Origin: Ostreococcus lucimarinus CCE9901
Lineage: Eukaryota; Chlorophyta; Mamiellophyceae; Mamiellales; Bathycoccaceae
DNA: 64,000 nt
Assembly (NCBI RefSeq): GCF_000092065.1
Contig: NC_009361.1
Coordinates: forward strand, 62,001 to 126,000
Direction of reading: 5' to 3'
Shown: positions 27,629 through 36,333 of the stretch, piece by piece
How the letters are laid out: the number at the start of each line of letters is the position of its first letter
How positions within the stretch are numbered: position 1 is the stretch's first letter
The notes under the pieces: generated by a model
Database searches by the model: none
What the model saw: only the letters and a program-made list of their open reading frames with translations
Told to the model about the DNA's origin: nothing
Position numbers and translations under genes: made by a program

Positions 27629-28127
27629 CTACGCGTTCGGCCGAAACCCCATCAATCGCGCCGCGCTGCTCTGCGTCGCGTACATCACCCCGAACGCCAG
27701 CCCGAGTCCCCCCATCGTGACCGCCGTCGGCGTTCGCATGCACACCTTCGCCCGCGCGCCGCCGCCGACGATCCATCCCAATCCACCGCCCGCGCTCGCG
27801 CCCAGGAGTACGTCCCGGTAGTCCGTCGCGTTAAAGTTGCTCGCTGCGCGCGCGCGTCGTCCCGACGGCTTCCGTCAGTCTCCCGTCGCGCGTCGCGCGT
27901 CGGTCGTCGACGCGCGAGAACGCATCGACGGTTCGCGCGTCGTCCGTTCGCGTCGTCCGTTCGCGTCGTCGCCGCGCGGCGTCGCCGTCGGTGTCACCGA
28001 TCGACGGTCGCGCGGCGTCGCGCGGCGTCGTCGCGTCGCGCTTTGTCGCGTCGCGCGCACCGACGGCGCCGAAACTCGGCGCGCGATCGACGACGTCGTG
28101 CGTCGGGCGATCGGCGATGACGCCCAT
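27629..28127 (-). CDS. Mitochondrial complex I small subunit (20.9 kDa/NUXM-like), two exons
   Basis: Exons 28127-28061 and 27843-27629; intron 28060-27844 (217 nt) with donor GTGCGC, branch CTGAC (in GGGAGACTGACGG) and acceptor CAG, phase 1. The 93-residue product reads THDVVDRAPSFGAV, then SNFNATDYRDVLLGASAGG, and ends YATQSSAARLMGFRPNA. The plant complex I protein of this family has the same order: 'PVIDRNPPF', 'NFSTLDY', two short membrane helices and 'YAYQNSAGRLMGFFP', with a length near 100. It is an accessory membrane subunit of NADH:ubiquinone oxidoreductase. The gene is invisible to unspliced frame searches because each exon is short. Divergent from the carrier gene with ~250 bp between ATGs. 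Confidence 0.82.
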
Positions 28128-28381
28128 GGATTCGCGCGCGTCGACCACTGCGGGCGAAGGTCCGCGCGAAGGATCGATTCGATCGCGCCGCACACGACGT
28201 CGCGGCGACGCGCCGACGACGCGCGCGATCGAATCGGCGCGCGGCGCCGTCGGACGACGACGCGCGCGACGGCGGCGGCGAACGGCGCCGCGCGTCGAGG
28301 GAGGGAGGGATCGATCGCGCGCGCGATTTGAAAGTCGACCTCGCGAAGACGCGGCGCGAGCGCGCGGGCGCGCGGGCGAGG

Positions 28382-29524
28382 ATGACGCAGGGCATGGGGG
28401 TGTCGACGTCGGATCCGTCGTCGCTGCCGCCGCTCGTGGAGGCGAAGAAAGGGACGACGGCGGGGTGGTTGGGACGGGGACGCGCGAGGGAGGACGCGAG
28501 CGGGACGCGGGACGACGACGACGGGACGAAGGGGGAAGCGAAGGCGAAGGAGGCGCGCGAGGGACGGTACGAGCGGGTGAATCCGATGAATTACGCGTCG
28601 GTGAACGATACGACGAAGCTGCTCGTGTGCGGAGGGATCGCGGGGGCGTTTAGTAAGTCGTGCACGGCGCCGTTGGCGAGGTTGACGATTTTGAACCAGT
28701 TGCAGGGGACGAACGCGGTGCCGGGGTGGGAGGCCGCGGCGGGACGAGCGTCGATCGTGAGCTCGCTGCGACGGATCGTCGCCACGGAGGGAGTGACGGC
28801 GCTTTGGAAGGGGAACGGGGTGACGATCATACATCGCCTGCCGTACAGCGCCGTCAACTTTTACGCGTACGAGCAAATCATGAACGTGCTGGATAAAGTG
28901 ATGACGACGTTACACTTCGACGAGAACGGCGACCCAGCGGTGGGGGCGTTTAAGTGGGGGTTCGCGCAGCGCTTGCTCGCGGGCGGGAGCGCGGGCTGCA
29001 TCGCGTGCACGCTGACGTATCCCTTGGATTTGATTCGCACGCGCCTCGCCGCGCAGACGACGGTCAAGCATTACAACGGCATCGCCGACGCGTTCATGAA
29101 GATTTTGCGCGATGAAGGCACGAAAGGCTTGTACCGCGGTCTGAAACCGACGCTGATCGGCGTCGGGCCGAACTTGGCGCTCAACTTTGCGGCGTACGAG
29201 ACGTTGAGAAATCACTTGCAATCGCTCGATCACGGGATGTATCCGATGGCGGTCGATTTGGCGAGCGGGAGCGCGGCCGCCGTCGTGAGCGCCACGGCGA
29301 CTTTCCCCATCGATCTCGTGCGACGCCGAATGCAGATGCGCGACGCCGTGCGAGGTGACAGTTTTGTCGGTGTATTTAAGCGCGTGTTGGCGAAGGAGGG
29401 CGTCACGGGACTGTACCGCGGCATCCTCCCTGAATTCGCCAAAGTCGCGCCGGGCGTCGCGATCACGTACACGTCGTACGCGTTTCTCAAGCGACTGGCT
29501 GGGGTGGACACGGGTCGTCTTTGA
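28382..29524 (+). CDS. Mitochondrial carrier family (SLC25) protein
   Basis: 380 residues from Met at 28382 (MTQGMGVSTSDPSSLPPLVE); an in-frame Met at 28328 would add 18 basic residues. Three tandem ~100-residue repeats each contain the carrier signature: APLARLTILNQLQGT (repeat 1), YPLDLIRTRLAAQ (repeat 2) and FPIDLVRRRMQMRD (repeat 3), with the matching LWKGNG, LYRGLKP and LYRGILPEF ends. The ~75-residue charged N-terminal extension has no EF-hands. The first signature has Ala in place of the usual acidic residue (APLARL, as in CoA, ADP/ATP-Mg or thiamine-PP carriers). Transports a nucleotide-like or cofactor substrate across the inner membrane; the substrate cannot be fixed by eye. Confidence 0.92.
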   Translation: MTQGMGVSTSDPSSLPPLVEAKKGTTAGWLGRGRAREDASGTRDDDDGTKGEAKAKEAREGRYERVNPMNYASVNDTTKLLVCGGIAGAFSKSCTAPLARLTILNQLQGTNAVPGWEAAAGRASIVSSLRRIVATEGVTALWKGNGVTIIHRLPYSAVNFYAYEQIMNVLDKVMTTLHFDENGDPAVGAFKWGFAQRLLAGGSAGCIACTLTYPLDLIRTRLAAQTTVKHYNGIADAFMKILRDEGTKGLYRGLKPTLIGVGPNLALNFAAYETLRNHLQSLDHGMYPMAVDLASGSAAAVVSATATFPIDLVRRRMQMRDAVRGDSFVGVFKRVLAKEGVTGLYRGILPEFAKVAPGVAITYTSYAFLKRLAGVDTGRL

Positions 29525-29589
29525 ATCGCGCGCACGCTGGAGAAAGTAGTTGAATCACGTTGTATTAGGAGAGAAAGTAGTCTGCGAAA

Positions 29590-30481
29590 TCACGTCGTCG
29601 TCGTATTCGTCTCGGCTGTCGGCCACACGTACTTGGGCTTGATCGGCGCCGCGCGTTCGATGATTTCCACCATGAGATCCGTCGGAAGCGCCCCGAGATC
29701 GCGTCCGTCGCCCTCGCGTTCGAGTCTCTTGTGCGCCAACAAAAACGCGCGCGTCGCGAGTTTAAAAGCGTCGCAGAACGTCGAATGATTCTCGATCGAC
29801 CACGTCTCCATCGTCGGTCGGCGAATCTCCACCTCCTCCCTCTTCGTCCAGATTTGATCCCACTCGTCGTAATCCATCTCATCCTCGCGCGCGACGACGC
29901 GATAGATGAACGAATCGTTCACCACGCATCGCTGCCTCGATCGCGAGCACGAAAGAAACGTCCACGGATGCGAATCGTACGTCCTCTGCTCGCGCTTCTC
30001 GCCCGGCTGCAACACGTTGTACGCCTTCACCCGTCCATCGTACGCCAGCCAATACGCCCGCACGGGTTCGTCCGTCCTGTTCGAGCGTCGATCGTGGATT
30101 CGTCAGTCCCGTCGTCGATTCGCCGTCCCGTCGTCGATTCGCCGTCTCGTCGCGCCGCGCGTCGTACACGTTCATAAACGTCACGCGAACCGCCCGGTCG
30201 CTCCGAACGCTCCGCATCGTCTCGGGAGCGACTTCTCGCGTTTTTTCGAGGAGCTCTCGAAGCGGATCGACCGCCGTCGCCTCCTCGACGCTCGTCGGCC
30301 ACTCCGACGCGCCGGTTCGAGTTCTGCGAAATTTGGACGGCAGACACGACGGCGCGTCGCGCGCGACCGCGTCCGCTCGACGCCTCCGCGCGACGCGCGT
30401 CGCGCGCAGCAAAAAACATCCGATCGCGCGCGCGAATCGCGCGGCGAGCATCGCGATCGCGCGCGCGACGGCTCCAATCAT
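29590..30481 (-). CDS. VHL beta-domain protein with hydrophobic N-terminus, two exons
   Basis: Exons 30481-30168 and 30076-29590; intron 30167-30077 (91 nt) with donor GTACG, branch CTGAC and acceptor CAG, phase 2. The 266-residue product begins MIGAVARAIAMLAARFARAI, a likely membrane anchor or targeting helix, followed by a basic patch. Residues ~90-170 align with the von Hippel-Lindau beta domain: SVRSDRAVRVTFMNV joined by the splice to TDEPVRAYWLAYDGRVKAYN, then VLQPGEKREQRTYDSHPWTF. The animal protein has 'NRSPR...WLNFDG', 'LPPGTG' and 'SYRGHLWLF' at the same spacing. The join restores this alignment exactly, which supports the intron. The helical C-terminal part ends ALPTDLMVEIIERAAPIKPK, which might be a BC-box/SOCS-like helix. 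Divergent from the AAA gene, 56 bp between ATGs. Confidence 0.82.
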
Positions 30482-30537
30482 GCGCGCGGGCGAGTGCGGC
30501 GCGCTCTCGGACGAACCGTCGGCACTTCTCGACGCGC

Positions 30538-32241
30538 ATGGACGCGCGCGAGGCGGTCGCGCGCCTCGCGCCGACGCTCGCGATGCTCGCGGCGATCGTC
30601 GCGGCGCGCGCACGGGCGCTGACGCGCGCGATGTACGGCGCGATGACGACGAACGCGCTCGTGAGCGGTGGGTTGATGTTCAGCCTTTCGCGTTACTTCG
30701 CGAGCGTCGGGCGCGCGCTGGCGCGGCGCGCGGTCGTCGCGGTCGATCGCGCGGTGTTCATGACGTTCGTCGTCGCGCGAGGGGCGTACGAGGACGACGA
30801 CGACGAGTACGAGGACGTGCGCGCGTTCGTGGAGGAATACTTTTCGCGCGAGTCGTCGACGTGCGAGTTTCGCGCGAGGTACGCGTACGAAGGATTTCAA
30901 TCCGCGCGGGCGAGCGAGGCGCGAAAGGGTGACTCCGGAACGCCGCAGGATCGATCGCTGCGCGGCGTCAGACTGGATGCGCTCGTGGGGGGAAGCGCGA
31001 TTCGAACGCGCGTCGACGGGAAGTCGGTGCGCGTCGCGCATCGATCCGGGAACGCTTCGAGACGCGGCGACGGCGACGAGACGGATGGTTCCTGGTACGA
31101 CGACTTCGTGCGTCAGCGAGAGAGGAACGCGCCGGGACGCGGGGACGGAGACTCGTTGGGCGATCAGTTTGAGGTGAAGATGTATCGGCTTTTCCAATCC
31201 GAGGCTCGCATGAAGGAGCGCTTGTTCGAGTTGATGAAGAGGGGTCGGGCCGCGAAAAAGAAGCACCAACAACAGCGCTGCAGCGAGCACACGTCTGTGT
31301 ACATGCCGAAGACGGTGACGCAGTATCACGAGACGACGACGCCGGGACGTCAACCGTCTCACGTGCAACGAGTTCAACAACAGTGGATCTTGCGCGAGAA
31401 ACCGAGTCGACCTCTAGAAACGGTGGTGCTGCCTCCGGGCGCTAGGGAACGGCTCGTCGCCGATGTCGACGATTTCTTGTCGAGCGAGCGTTGGTACGTC
31501 AATCGCGGTTTGCCGTGGCATCGCGGTTACCTACTTCACGGTCTCCCCGGTACTGGGAAAACGTCGCTCGTGTTCGCGCTCGCCGGGCACTTTAAACTGC
31601 CTCTGTACACCATTCGGCTTAGCGATGAACGATTGGACGATGAAGGCTTACACTGGCTCTTCTCGAACACGCAGAGACGATCGATCATTCTCCTGGACGA
31701 CGTCGACGCGCCCGGCGCGAACGCGGTATTTCGAGAGCCGGCGCCGGAGAGCACGGGAAATTTGTCCGTTTCGTCGACGCTTTCTTTGCTCGATGGAGTC
31801 ACCGCCGTCGACGGTCGCTTGATTTTCCTGACGTGTCGAGATAAGTTGTCGTTAAACCCAACGCTCATTCGACCCGGACGCTTCGACGTCCTCATGCGCT
31901 TCGACGCGCCCAGCAAAGAGCAAATCGCGGCGTATTACAAGCATTTCTACGCCGAGTGCGACGTCGCCGACGACGAGCTCTGGAAAATGGCGAACTCTTT
32001 CGCGGCGATCGCCGTCGACGTGGACAAGATGCCTAAATCCATGGCCGCGCTCCAAGCACTGTTCATCGCGAACAAGGACGACCCAGCCGCCGCTTTGGAG
32101 GCGATGCAAAGCCGAGTGACGCAGCAAAAATCCAAGCGCGTCTCCGCGCTCGGCGGCGCGCTCACGCGAAGTCGCAGCGGAGGCGAGACGGAGCAGCGCG
32201 ACGCGGTCACCAAGCTCGAAACCATCGAAGCGAACGAGTGA
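30538..32241 (+). CDS. BCS1-like AAA ATPase
   Basis: 567 residues. The N-terminus has one or two membrane-like helices (ALVSGGLMFSLSRYFASVGR). The AAA module lies at ~300-500: KPSRPLETVVLPPGARERLV lead-in, Walker A HGLPGTGKTSLVFALA (~336), Walker B SIILLDDVDAPG (~383), NLSVSSTLSLLDGV, sensor/Arg-finger region RLIFLTCRDKLSLNPTLIRP and GRFDVLMRF. The 'LLDGV..' and 'L.P.LIRPGR.D' blocks are the BCS1/AAA-type ATPase hallmark. BCS1 itself places the Rieske protein in mitochondrial complex III; plant paralogues sit in mitochondria or ER. The long charged insert before the ATPase (~115-300) is unlike yeast BCS1, so the exact role is open. Confidence 0.9.
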   Translation: MDAREAVARLAPTLAMLAAIVAARARALTRAMYGAMTTNALVSGGLMFSLSRYFASVGRALARRAVVAVDRAVFMTFVVARGAYEDDDDEYEDVRAFVEEYFSRESSTCEFRARYAYEGFQSARASEARKGDSGTPQDRSLRGVRLDALVGGSAIRTRVDGKSVRVAHRSGNASRRGDGDETDGSWYDDFVRQRERNAPGRGDGDSLGDQFEVKMYRLFQSEARMKERLFELMKRGRAAKKKHQQQRCSEHTSVYMPKTVTQYHETTTPGRQPSHVQRVQQQWILREKPSRPLETVVLPPGARERLVADVDDFLSSERWYVNRGLPWHRGYLLHGLPGTGKTSLVFALAGHFKLPLYTIRLSDERLDDEGLHWLFSNTQRRSIILLDDVDAPGANAVFREPAPESTGNLSVSSTLSLLDGVTAVDGRLIFLTCRDKLSLNPTLIRPGRFDVLMRFDAPSKEQIAAYYKHFYAECDVADDELWKMANSFAAIAVDVDKMPKSMAALQALFIANKDDPAAALEAMQSRVTQQKSKRVSALGGALTRSRSGGETEQRDAVTKLETIEANE

Positions 32242-32247
32242 GCGCGC

Positions 32248-32268
32248 GATTGATTGATTGATTGATTG
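32248..32268. repeat. GATT tetranucleotide microsatellite
   Basis: Five copies of gatt immediately after the BCS1-like stop codon, within the short 3' flank. Confidence 0.85.
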
Positions 32269-32364
32269 TTTTTAGACTTTTAGATTTCGTACACGACGCA
32301 CAGAACGCGCGTCTCTTCGTCCCGGTCGACGTCGTCTCCGACTGAACACTAAAATAACAACCCG

Positions 32365-33468
32365 ATGCGATCGAGCGTCACATCGCGCGCGTCACGTCTC
32401 GCGCGCGGCGCCCATCGCGCGATGTCCGCGAAAAAGAGTGAAACGAAAGTGAGCGCGTTCGAGACGGACACGTCTCGTCTCATCGACGGCGACGATGACG
32501 ACGCGCACTTCGACAGCTCGCGCTCGGTGTGGGGAAAGCGAGACCCGGGATGTTTGGGCGGTTATAACGACGTCGTCAGTCGACTGCCGTCGTTTCAGAT
32601 CTTCATGTTCGTCGCCATCAGCGCGGCGGTCATGACGGTGCTCTGGGGGACGACGAGCACGCAGGCGGAGAAGAAGGAGCTCATGAGCGCGTTCATCGGA
32701 AGCGCGGCGGTGGAGACGATGCTGAGCCTCGATAACTTGGTGGTGTTTCATCAAATTTTCGGCACGTTCAAGGTGCCGCCGAGTCGAAGGCCGGGAATTC
32801 TGGTCGCCGGTTTGCCCATCATGCTCGTCGTGCGCGTGACGCTGTTTTTGAGCTTTCACGGCGTGTACACGTACGTGCGCGTGCTCTTCGTGCTCATCGG
32901 CGTGTTCATAATTTATCAAGGCGTGTGCGTGGCGTACTTCTCGGAAGACGACGACGATAACGATGATTTGAGTTCAAATTGGATAGTCAAGGGGGTGCGG
33001 GGGTGCTTCGGGAATAGGATGTCGACGAAATACGAAGGGAGCGCGTTTTACGTGCGTACGCCGGATGGGGCGTTGCAGTTTACGCCGCTCATCTTGGTCA
33101 TGGTCTTCATCGAGGCGTCGGATTTGATGTTTTGCATCGACGGCGTGTCTACCATTTACGTCGTCGGTCACACGGACTTGCTCGCGGTCGTCTGCGGCGA
33201 TTGTTGCGCCGTGCTCCTGGTGCGCGCGTTGTACCCGCAGTTGCAAGGCACGGTGGAGATTTTCCCGGATTTGAACTACGCCGTCGCCGCGACCTTGGTC
33301 GCGGTCGGCGTCGACATGATTCTCACCGCGTCCAAGCGAGAGCTCCCCGTGTTCGTGCTCGTGTGTTTCATGGTGGCTGTGTTCATCGCCGGCGTCGTCT
33401 CTTCGTTGGTTCGCGGGTTGATATCCAAGACGTGCGCCGACCGCAAACCGGCGACGCACGACGTCTAA
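32365..33468 (+). CDS. TerC-family integral membrane protein
   Basis: 367 residues; Met20 (32422) is an alternative start. Eight to nine hydrophobic segments. TerC hallmarks are present: TMLSLDNLVVFHQIFGTFKV (the acidic SxDN motif of helix 2), PLILVMVFIEASDLMFCIDG and VSTIYVVGHTDLL (the second acidic motif, with 'DS.PA' replaced by EASD..FCID), and the loop PPSRRPGILVAGLPIML. Bacterial TerC/Alx proteins act in Mn2+ or tellurite handling; the plant plastid TerC protein is needed for thylakoid assembly. The N-terminus may be a short targeting sequence (SSVTSRASRLARGAHRA). A cytosolic acidic loop (SEDDDDNDDLS) lies mid-protein. Confidence 0.9.
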   Translation: MRSSVTSRASRLARGAHRAMSAKKSETKVSAFETDTSRLIDGDDDDAHFDSSRSVWGKRDPGCLGGYNDVVSRLPSFQIFMFVAISAAVMTVLWGTTSTQAEKKELMSAFIGSAAVETMLSLDNLVVFHQIFGTFKVPPSRRPGILVAGLPIMLVVRVTLFLSFHGVYTYVRVLFVLIGVFIIYQGVCVAYFSEDDDDNDDLSSNWIVKGVRGCFGNRMSTKYEGSAFYVRTPDGALQFTPLILVMVFIEASDLMFCIDGVSTIYVVGHTDLLAVVCGDCCAVLLVRALYPQLQGTVEIFPDLNYAVAATLVAVGVDMILTASKRELPVFVLVCFMVAVFIAGVVSSLVRGLISKTCADRKPATHDV

Positions 33469-33547
33469 CCGCGCGCCGCGTCGCCGCGCATCGTGTAACA
33501 TACGACTCATAATAACGCAACGCCGTCGCGAGCGTTCGCGCGATCGA

Positions 33548-33943
33548 TCACGTCAGCGCTCGCACCGCGTCGTCCGCGTCGCACGCCTCGCACGCCAACC
33601 GCGCCGCGTCCTCGAACGCCGCCTTCGCCTCGCGAACCGCCCGCCCTCGCGGCGCGCGATTCGACGCCGCCGCCGTCGCCGTCGCGCGTCGTCCCTCCAA
33701 AGCTTCGATCACGCGCGTTCGCGCGCGCCGCGCGTCCACCGCGACGCACGCGCGTCCGTCGTCGCGTCGCGCGCGCGCGAGCGCCAGGAATCCTCGTCGC
33801 AGCGCGCGCTCGAGCTCGAGTTTCGTCGCCATCGCGCGCGCGCACGCGTCGAGCGCCGCGCGCAGCTCGTCGTCGGGTCGCGTCGACGCGCCTGGGCGCG
33901 CGCGACGCGCCGCGCGCGACGACGACGACGCGCACGCGCCCAT
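33548..33943 (-). CDS. Small lipid-anchored protein, MGACAS N-terminus (twin A)
   Basis: 131 residues from the Met at 33943. The first residues MGACASSSSRAARRAR fit N-myristoylation (Gly2, small residue at 6) plus palmitoylation at Cys4, followed by a basic patch, a double membrane-targeting signal. The remainder is Ala/Arg-rich and helical (DDELRAALDACARAMATKLE; EAKAAFEDAARLACEACDAD) with no known domain. The frame is open much further upstream, but the region upstream belongs to the plus-strand twin gene. The first 18 coding bases are identical to those of the divergent gene at 34040. No function known. Confidence 0.6.
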   Translation of the reverse strand: MGACASSSSRAARRARPGASTRPDDELRAALDACARAMATKLELERALRRGFLALARARRDDGRACVAVDARRARTRVIEALEGRRATATAAASNRAPRGRAVREAKAAFEDAARLACEACDADDAVRALT

Positions 33944-34057
33944 CGGCGACGAGTGCGGCCGCGGCACATCGCGAAGACGACGCGACGCGAAGCGAACGCG
34001 TCGCAAAGCGCGAGGGCGAGCCCGAGGCGCGCGCGCGACATGGGCGCGTGCGCGTCG
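33926..34057. repeat. 18-bp inverted repeat covering both start codons, with shared promoter
   Basis: The sequence ATGGGCGCGTGCGCGTCG occurs on the minus strand at 33943-33926 and on the plus strand at 34040-34057, each copy beginning exactly at the ATG of a gene. The 96 bases between (33944-34039) must hold the promoters of both. The match stops immediately outside the coding start, so it looks like selection on, or duplication of, the N-terminal coding segment and not of the promoter. Confidence 0.85.
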
Positions 34058-34864
34058 CGCGCGCCCGCGTCGTCGCGCGAGACGACGGACGGCGTCGAAT
34101 CGCGCGACTCGAGCGCGACGACGACGACGACGACGACGACGGCGGTGGACGGCGGCGACGGGAAGGCGCGCGAGCGAAGCGACGGCGTGCCGACGCCGCG
34201 ACACTGGGACGAGGGCGACGGCGCGGCGCGCGCGAGCGACGCGGACGGGTTGCCGCGACGCGTGCGGGCGCTGGAGGCGGATTGGGAGGCGACGGCGAGA
34301 CGATCGGCGACGGAACGGCGAGCGCACGCGGTGATGCTCGCGGAGGAGCGCGCGGTGCGGAAAAGATTGATGGAGGGGATGTCGGACGAGCGAAGGATGC
34401 GAGGACTGGGCGCGGGAGGGCGGGACGACGCGACGCTGCGGGAGATTCGAGAACGCGGGGCGACGCACACGACGTTCGGCGCGGTGTTGGATCGGCGGTA
34501 CGTCACGGGATTGGTGGACAGCACGAGCGATGCGATCGAGTTGAAAGGCGTGCGGAGGGCGAATTCGGTGTCGCCGCCGCTGTGCGATGCGAACGATTCG
34601 GTGGACGCGATGAGTCGAGCGTCGTTCGGGTCGGCGTTCGCGGCGAGCGCGACGGCGATGTCGGTGTCGACGAGCGTGTCGGAGAGGCTGAGGGACGAGG
34701 ACGGCGGCGCGGGGGACACGACACCGCGCTCTCCGCGGGTGACGAATGACTTCCCCGAAGACGCCGAGGTTCCCACGCGCACGACGCCGTTTAGCGATCG
34801 AGTCGAGCGACAACTGCAGGCTTCGGCGCTCAAGGGAAAACGTCCCGAAGAGGCGACGCCGTGA
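34040..34864 (+). CDS. Lipid-anchored protein, MGACAS N-terminus (twin B)
   Basis: 274 residues from the Met at 34040. MGACASRAPASSRETTDG carries the same predicted myristoyl/palmitoyl signal as the divergent neighbour. A Thr run, a helical segment LPRRVRALEADWEATARRSA through EERAVRKRLMEGMSDERRM (probable coiled coil, ~75-125), then a Ser/Thr-rich disordered tail with several S/T-P sites (TTPRSPRV, TRTTPFSD). No known domain. The upstream in-frame Met at 33953 would bury the MGACAS signal and overlap the other gene, so I reject it as start. Confidence 0.68.
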   Translation: MGACASRAPASSRETTDGVESRDSSATTTTTTTTAVDGGDGKARERSDGVPTPRHWDEGDGAARASDADGLPRRVRALEADWEATARRSATERRAHAVMLAEERAVRKRLMEGMSDERRMRGLGAGGRDDATLREIRERGATHTTFGAVLDRRYVTGLVDSTSDAIELKGVRRANSVSPPLCDANDSVDAMSRASFGSAFAASATAMSVSTSVSERLRDEDGGAGDTTPRSPRVTNDFPEDAEVPTRTTPFSDRVERQLQASALKGKRPEEATP

Positions 34865-34944
34865 AGCGCGACGCTTCGCAATCGTAGCACACCAGTAGCA
34901 ACAGTAATTCACCAGTATCAGTAGTTGTTGTAGTTCTATCATCG

Positions 34945-36060
34945 TCAAGCCGCGAGCGCCGTCGGCCGTTGTGGCCGCGTCGCTTTGCAATCGGGGAATT
35001 TCCGCGACACGGCCACGATTGGGTAGTGATCGCTGAGAGCCAACCCCCGAGCGTCTCGACACATCGCATGGTGTACGTAGCCAGAGTCTGCGTGTCTGTG
35101 GTGCAGCGGCACGCCGCGCGTGACCATCGATGAGAGGTCGATGACGTAGTCGAGGACGACTTTCGGCACTAAATCGATGTATCGCGACTCGCCGAGACAC
35201 GGCAACACGACGTGCCGCCAACGCGCGACGGGAAAGGTCAAACGAAAACTTCGGTCGACACCTCTCGTCGATCCTTCTCGTCCAGCGATCGATCCATCGA
35301 TATCAGTCAACGGCGCCATGAGATCGACGGATCCGGGAAATTTGTTCATCAGATCTTCGTACTCGCCCGAGCCAGCGACGATGTTCAAGTCGCCGACGAG
35401 CATAATCCGATCGACCTCGTACCCGTTACCCGCGCATTCCATCTCCGCGCGATGCACCACGTCCTTGATGCACGAGATCTGCTTCGCACGCGTGTCTCGC
35501 CCGGATGACCAGTAGTCGGACTGCAGGTGCGTGTTGAGCACGATGGCGACTCGCGTCGTCGGGTCCTCCGCCGCAGTCAAGCGCAAAAAGCTCGTGCTCA
35601 CGCCTTTGGTGAACGACAATCTCTCGACCCCTTTCGCCGGTAGCGCAGTGAAGTGGTTGCACACCATCGAGAATTTTGACGCGATCATCAACCCGCATCG
35701 GGCGCTCGGGGCGTAAACGAATGGAAACTCCTCGCGCAGCGCCACTTTCAAAGCCTTGGCCGCTTCGACTTCCCACATTTCTTGCAAACACACGACGTCG
35801 ATCGCGTCCGCTCGAGAACAGCACAGAATGTTATTCGCCATCGCGTGCGCGCGCTTCGCGATGTCCGTTCTCGTCCCTCCTTGACCTGCAAACACGCCCG
35901 GCAACATTTGCGCGTTCCACGTGCACACCTTCAACAACGAGTTCATCCCAGCGGGGCGCTCGCGCGCGAGCGCGTCGTCGAGGGCGCGCGTGCGGGCGTC
36001 GAGCGCGTGTGTGTGAGCGATATCTACGGTCGACGGCGGCTGATTCGCGTGCGGTACCAT
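34945..36060 (-). CDS. Endonuclease/exonuclease/phosphatase (EEP) family hydrolase, sphingomyelinase-like
   Basis: 371 residues from Met at 36060 (MVPHANQPPSTVDIAHTHAL); a Met at 36168 is possible. The EEP catalytic residues appear in order: LKVCTWNAQMLPG (Asn), VVCLQEMWEVEAAK (Glu), RVAIVLNTHLQSD (His), IMLVGDLNIVAGS (Asp/Asn) and LALSDHYPIVAVSR (final His). The insertion and spacing are closest to neutral sphingomyelinase or inositol-phosphate phosphatase types, which are Mg2+-dependent phosphodiesterases. No clear membrane helices. Transcribed convergently with twin B, 80 bp apart. Confidence 0.87.
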   Translation of the reverse strand: MVPHANQPPSTVDIAHTHALDARTRALDDALARERPAGMNSLLKVCTWNAQMLPGVFAGQGGTRTDIAKRAHAMANNILCCSRADAIDVVCLQEMWEVEAAKALKVALREEFPFVYAPSARCGLMIASKFSMVCNHFTALPAKGVERLSFTKGVSTSFLRLTAAEDPTTRVAIVLNTHLQSDYWSSGRDTRAKQISCIKDVVHRAEMECAGNGYEVDRIMLVGDLNIVAGSGEYEDLMNKFPGSVDLMAPLTDIDGSIAGREGSTRGVDRSFRLTFPVARWRHVVLPCLGESRYIDLVPKVVLDYVIDLSSMVTRGVPLHHRHADSGYVHHAMCRDARGLALSDHYPIVAVSRKFPDCKATRPQRPTALAA

Positions 36061-36333
36061 GGCGTCGCGTTGTGAAGTTCGAGGCGCCGTCGCGTCGTCT
36101 CGGCTCGCGCGACGAATAGCCGAGCGCGCGTGGATTTCACTGGAAGCTAGTCGACACCAATCGTGCACCGTGCCGTGCGCGAGGAGCAGAGTAAATGTAA
36201 ATCGTAAATGGATTTTACAAGCTATCCAACGCCAATCACGACGTCGCGCGCTCCCCTTCTAAAGTAATTGAGAATAGTCACCACGTAAGAGCGTAAATGA
36301 AATTTCTCGTGTCACGACATCCGCTACGTCTGC

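Noticed and set aside
33548-35221. Long minus-strand frame upstream of the MGACAS twin A start
   Set aside because: Arg-rich antisense of twin B; the internal MGACAS Met gives a coherent short protein and matches the opposite twin.
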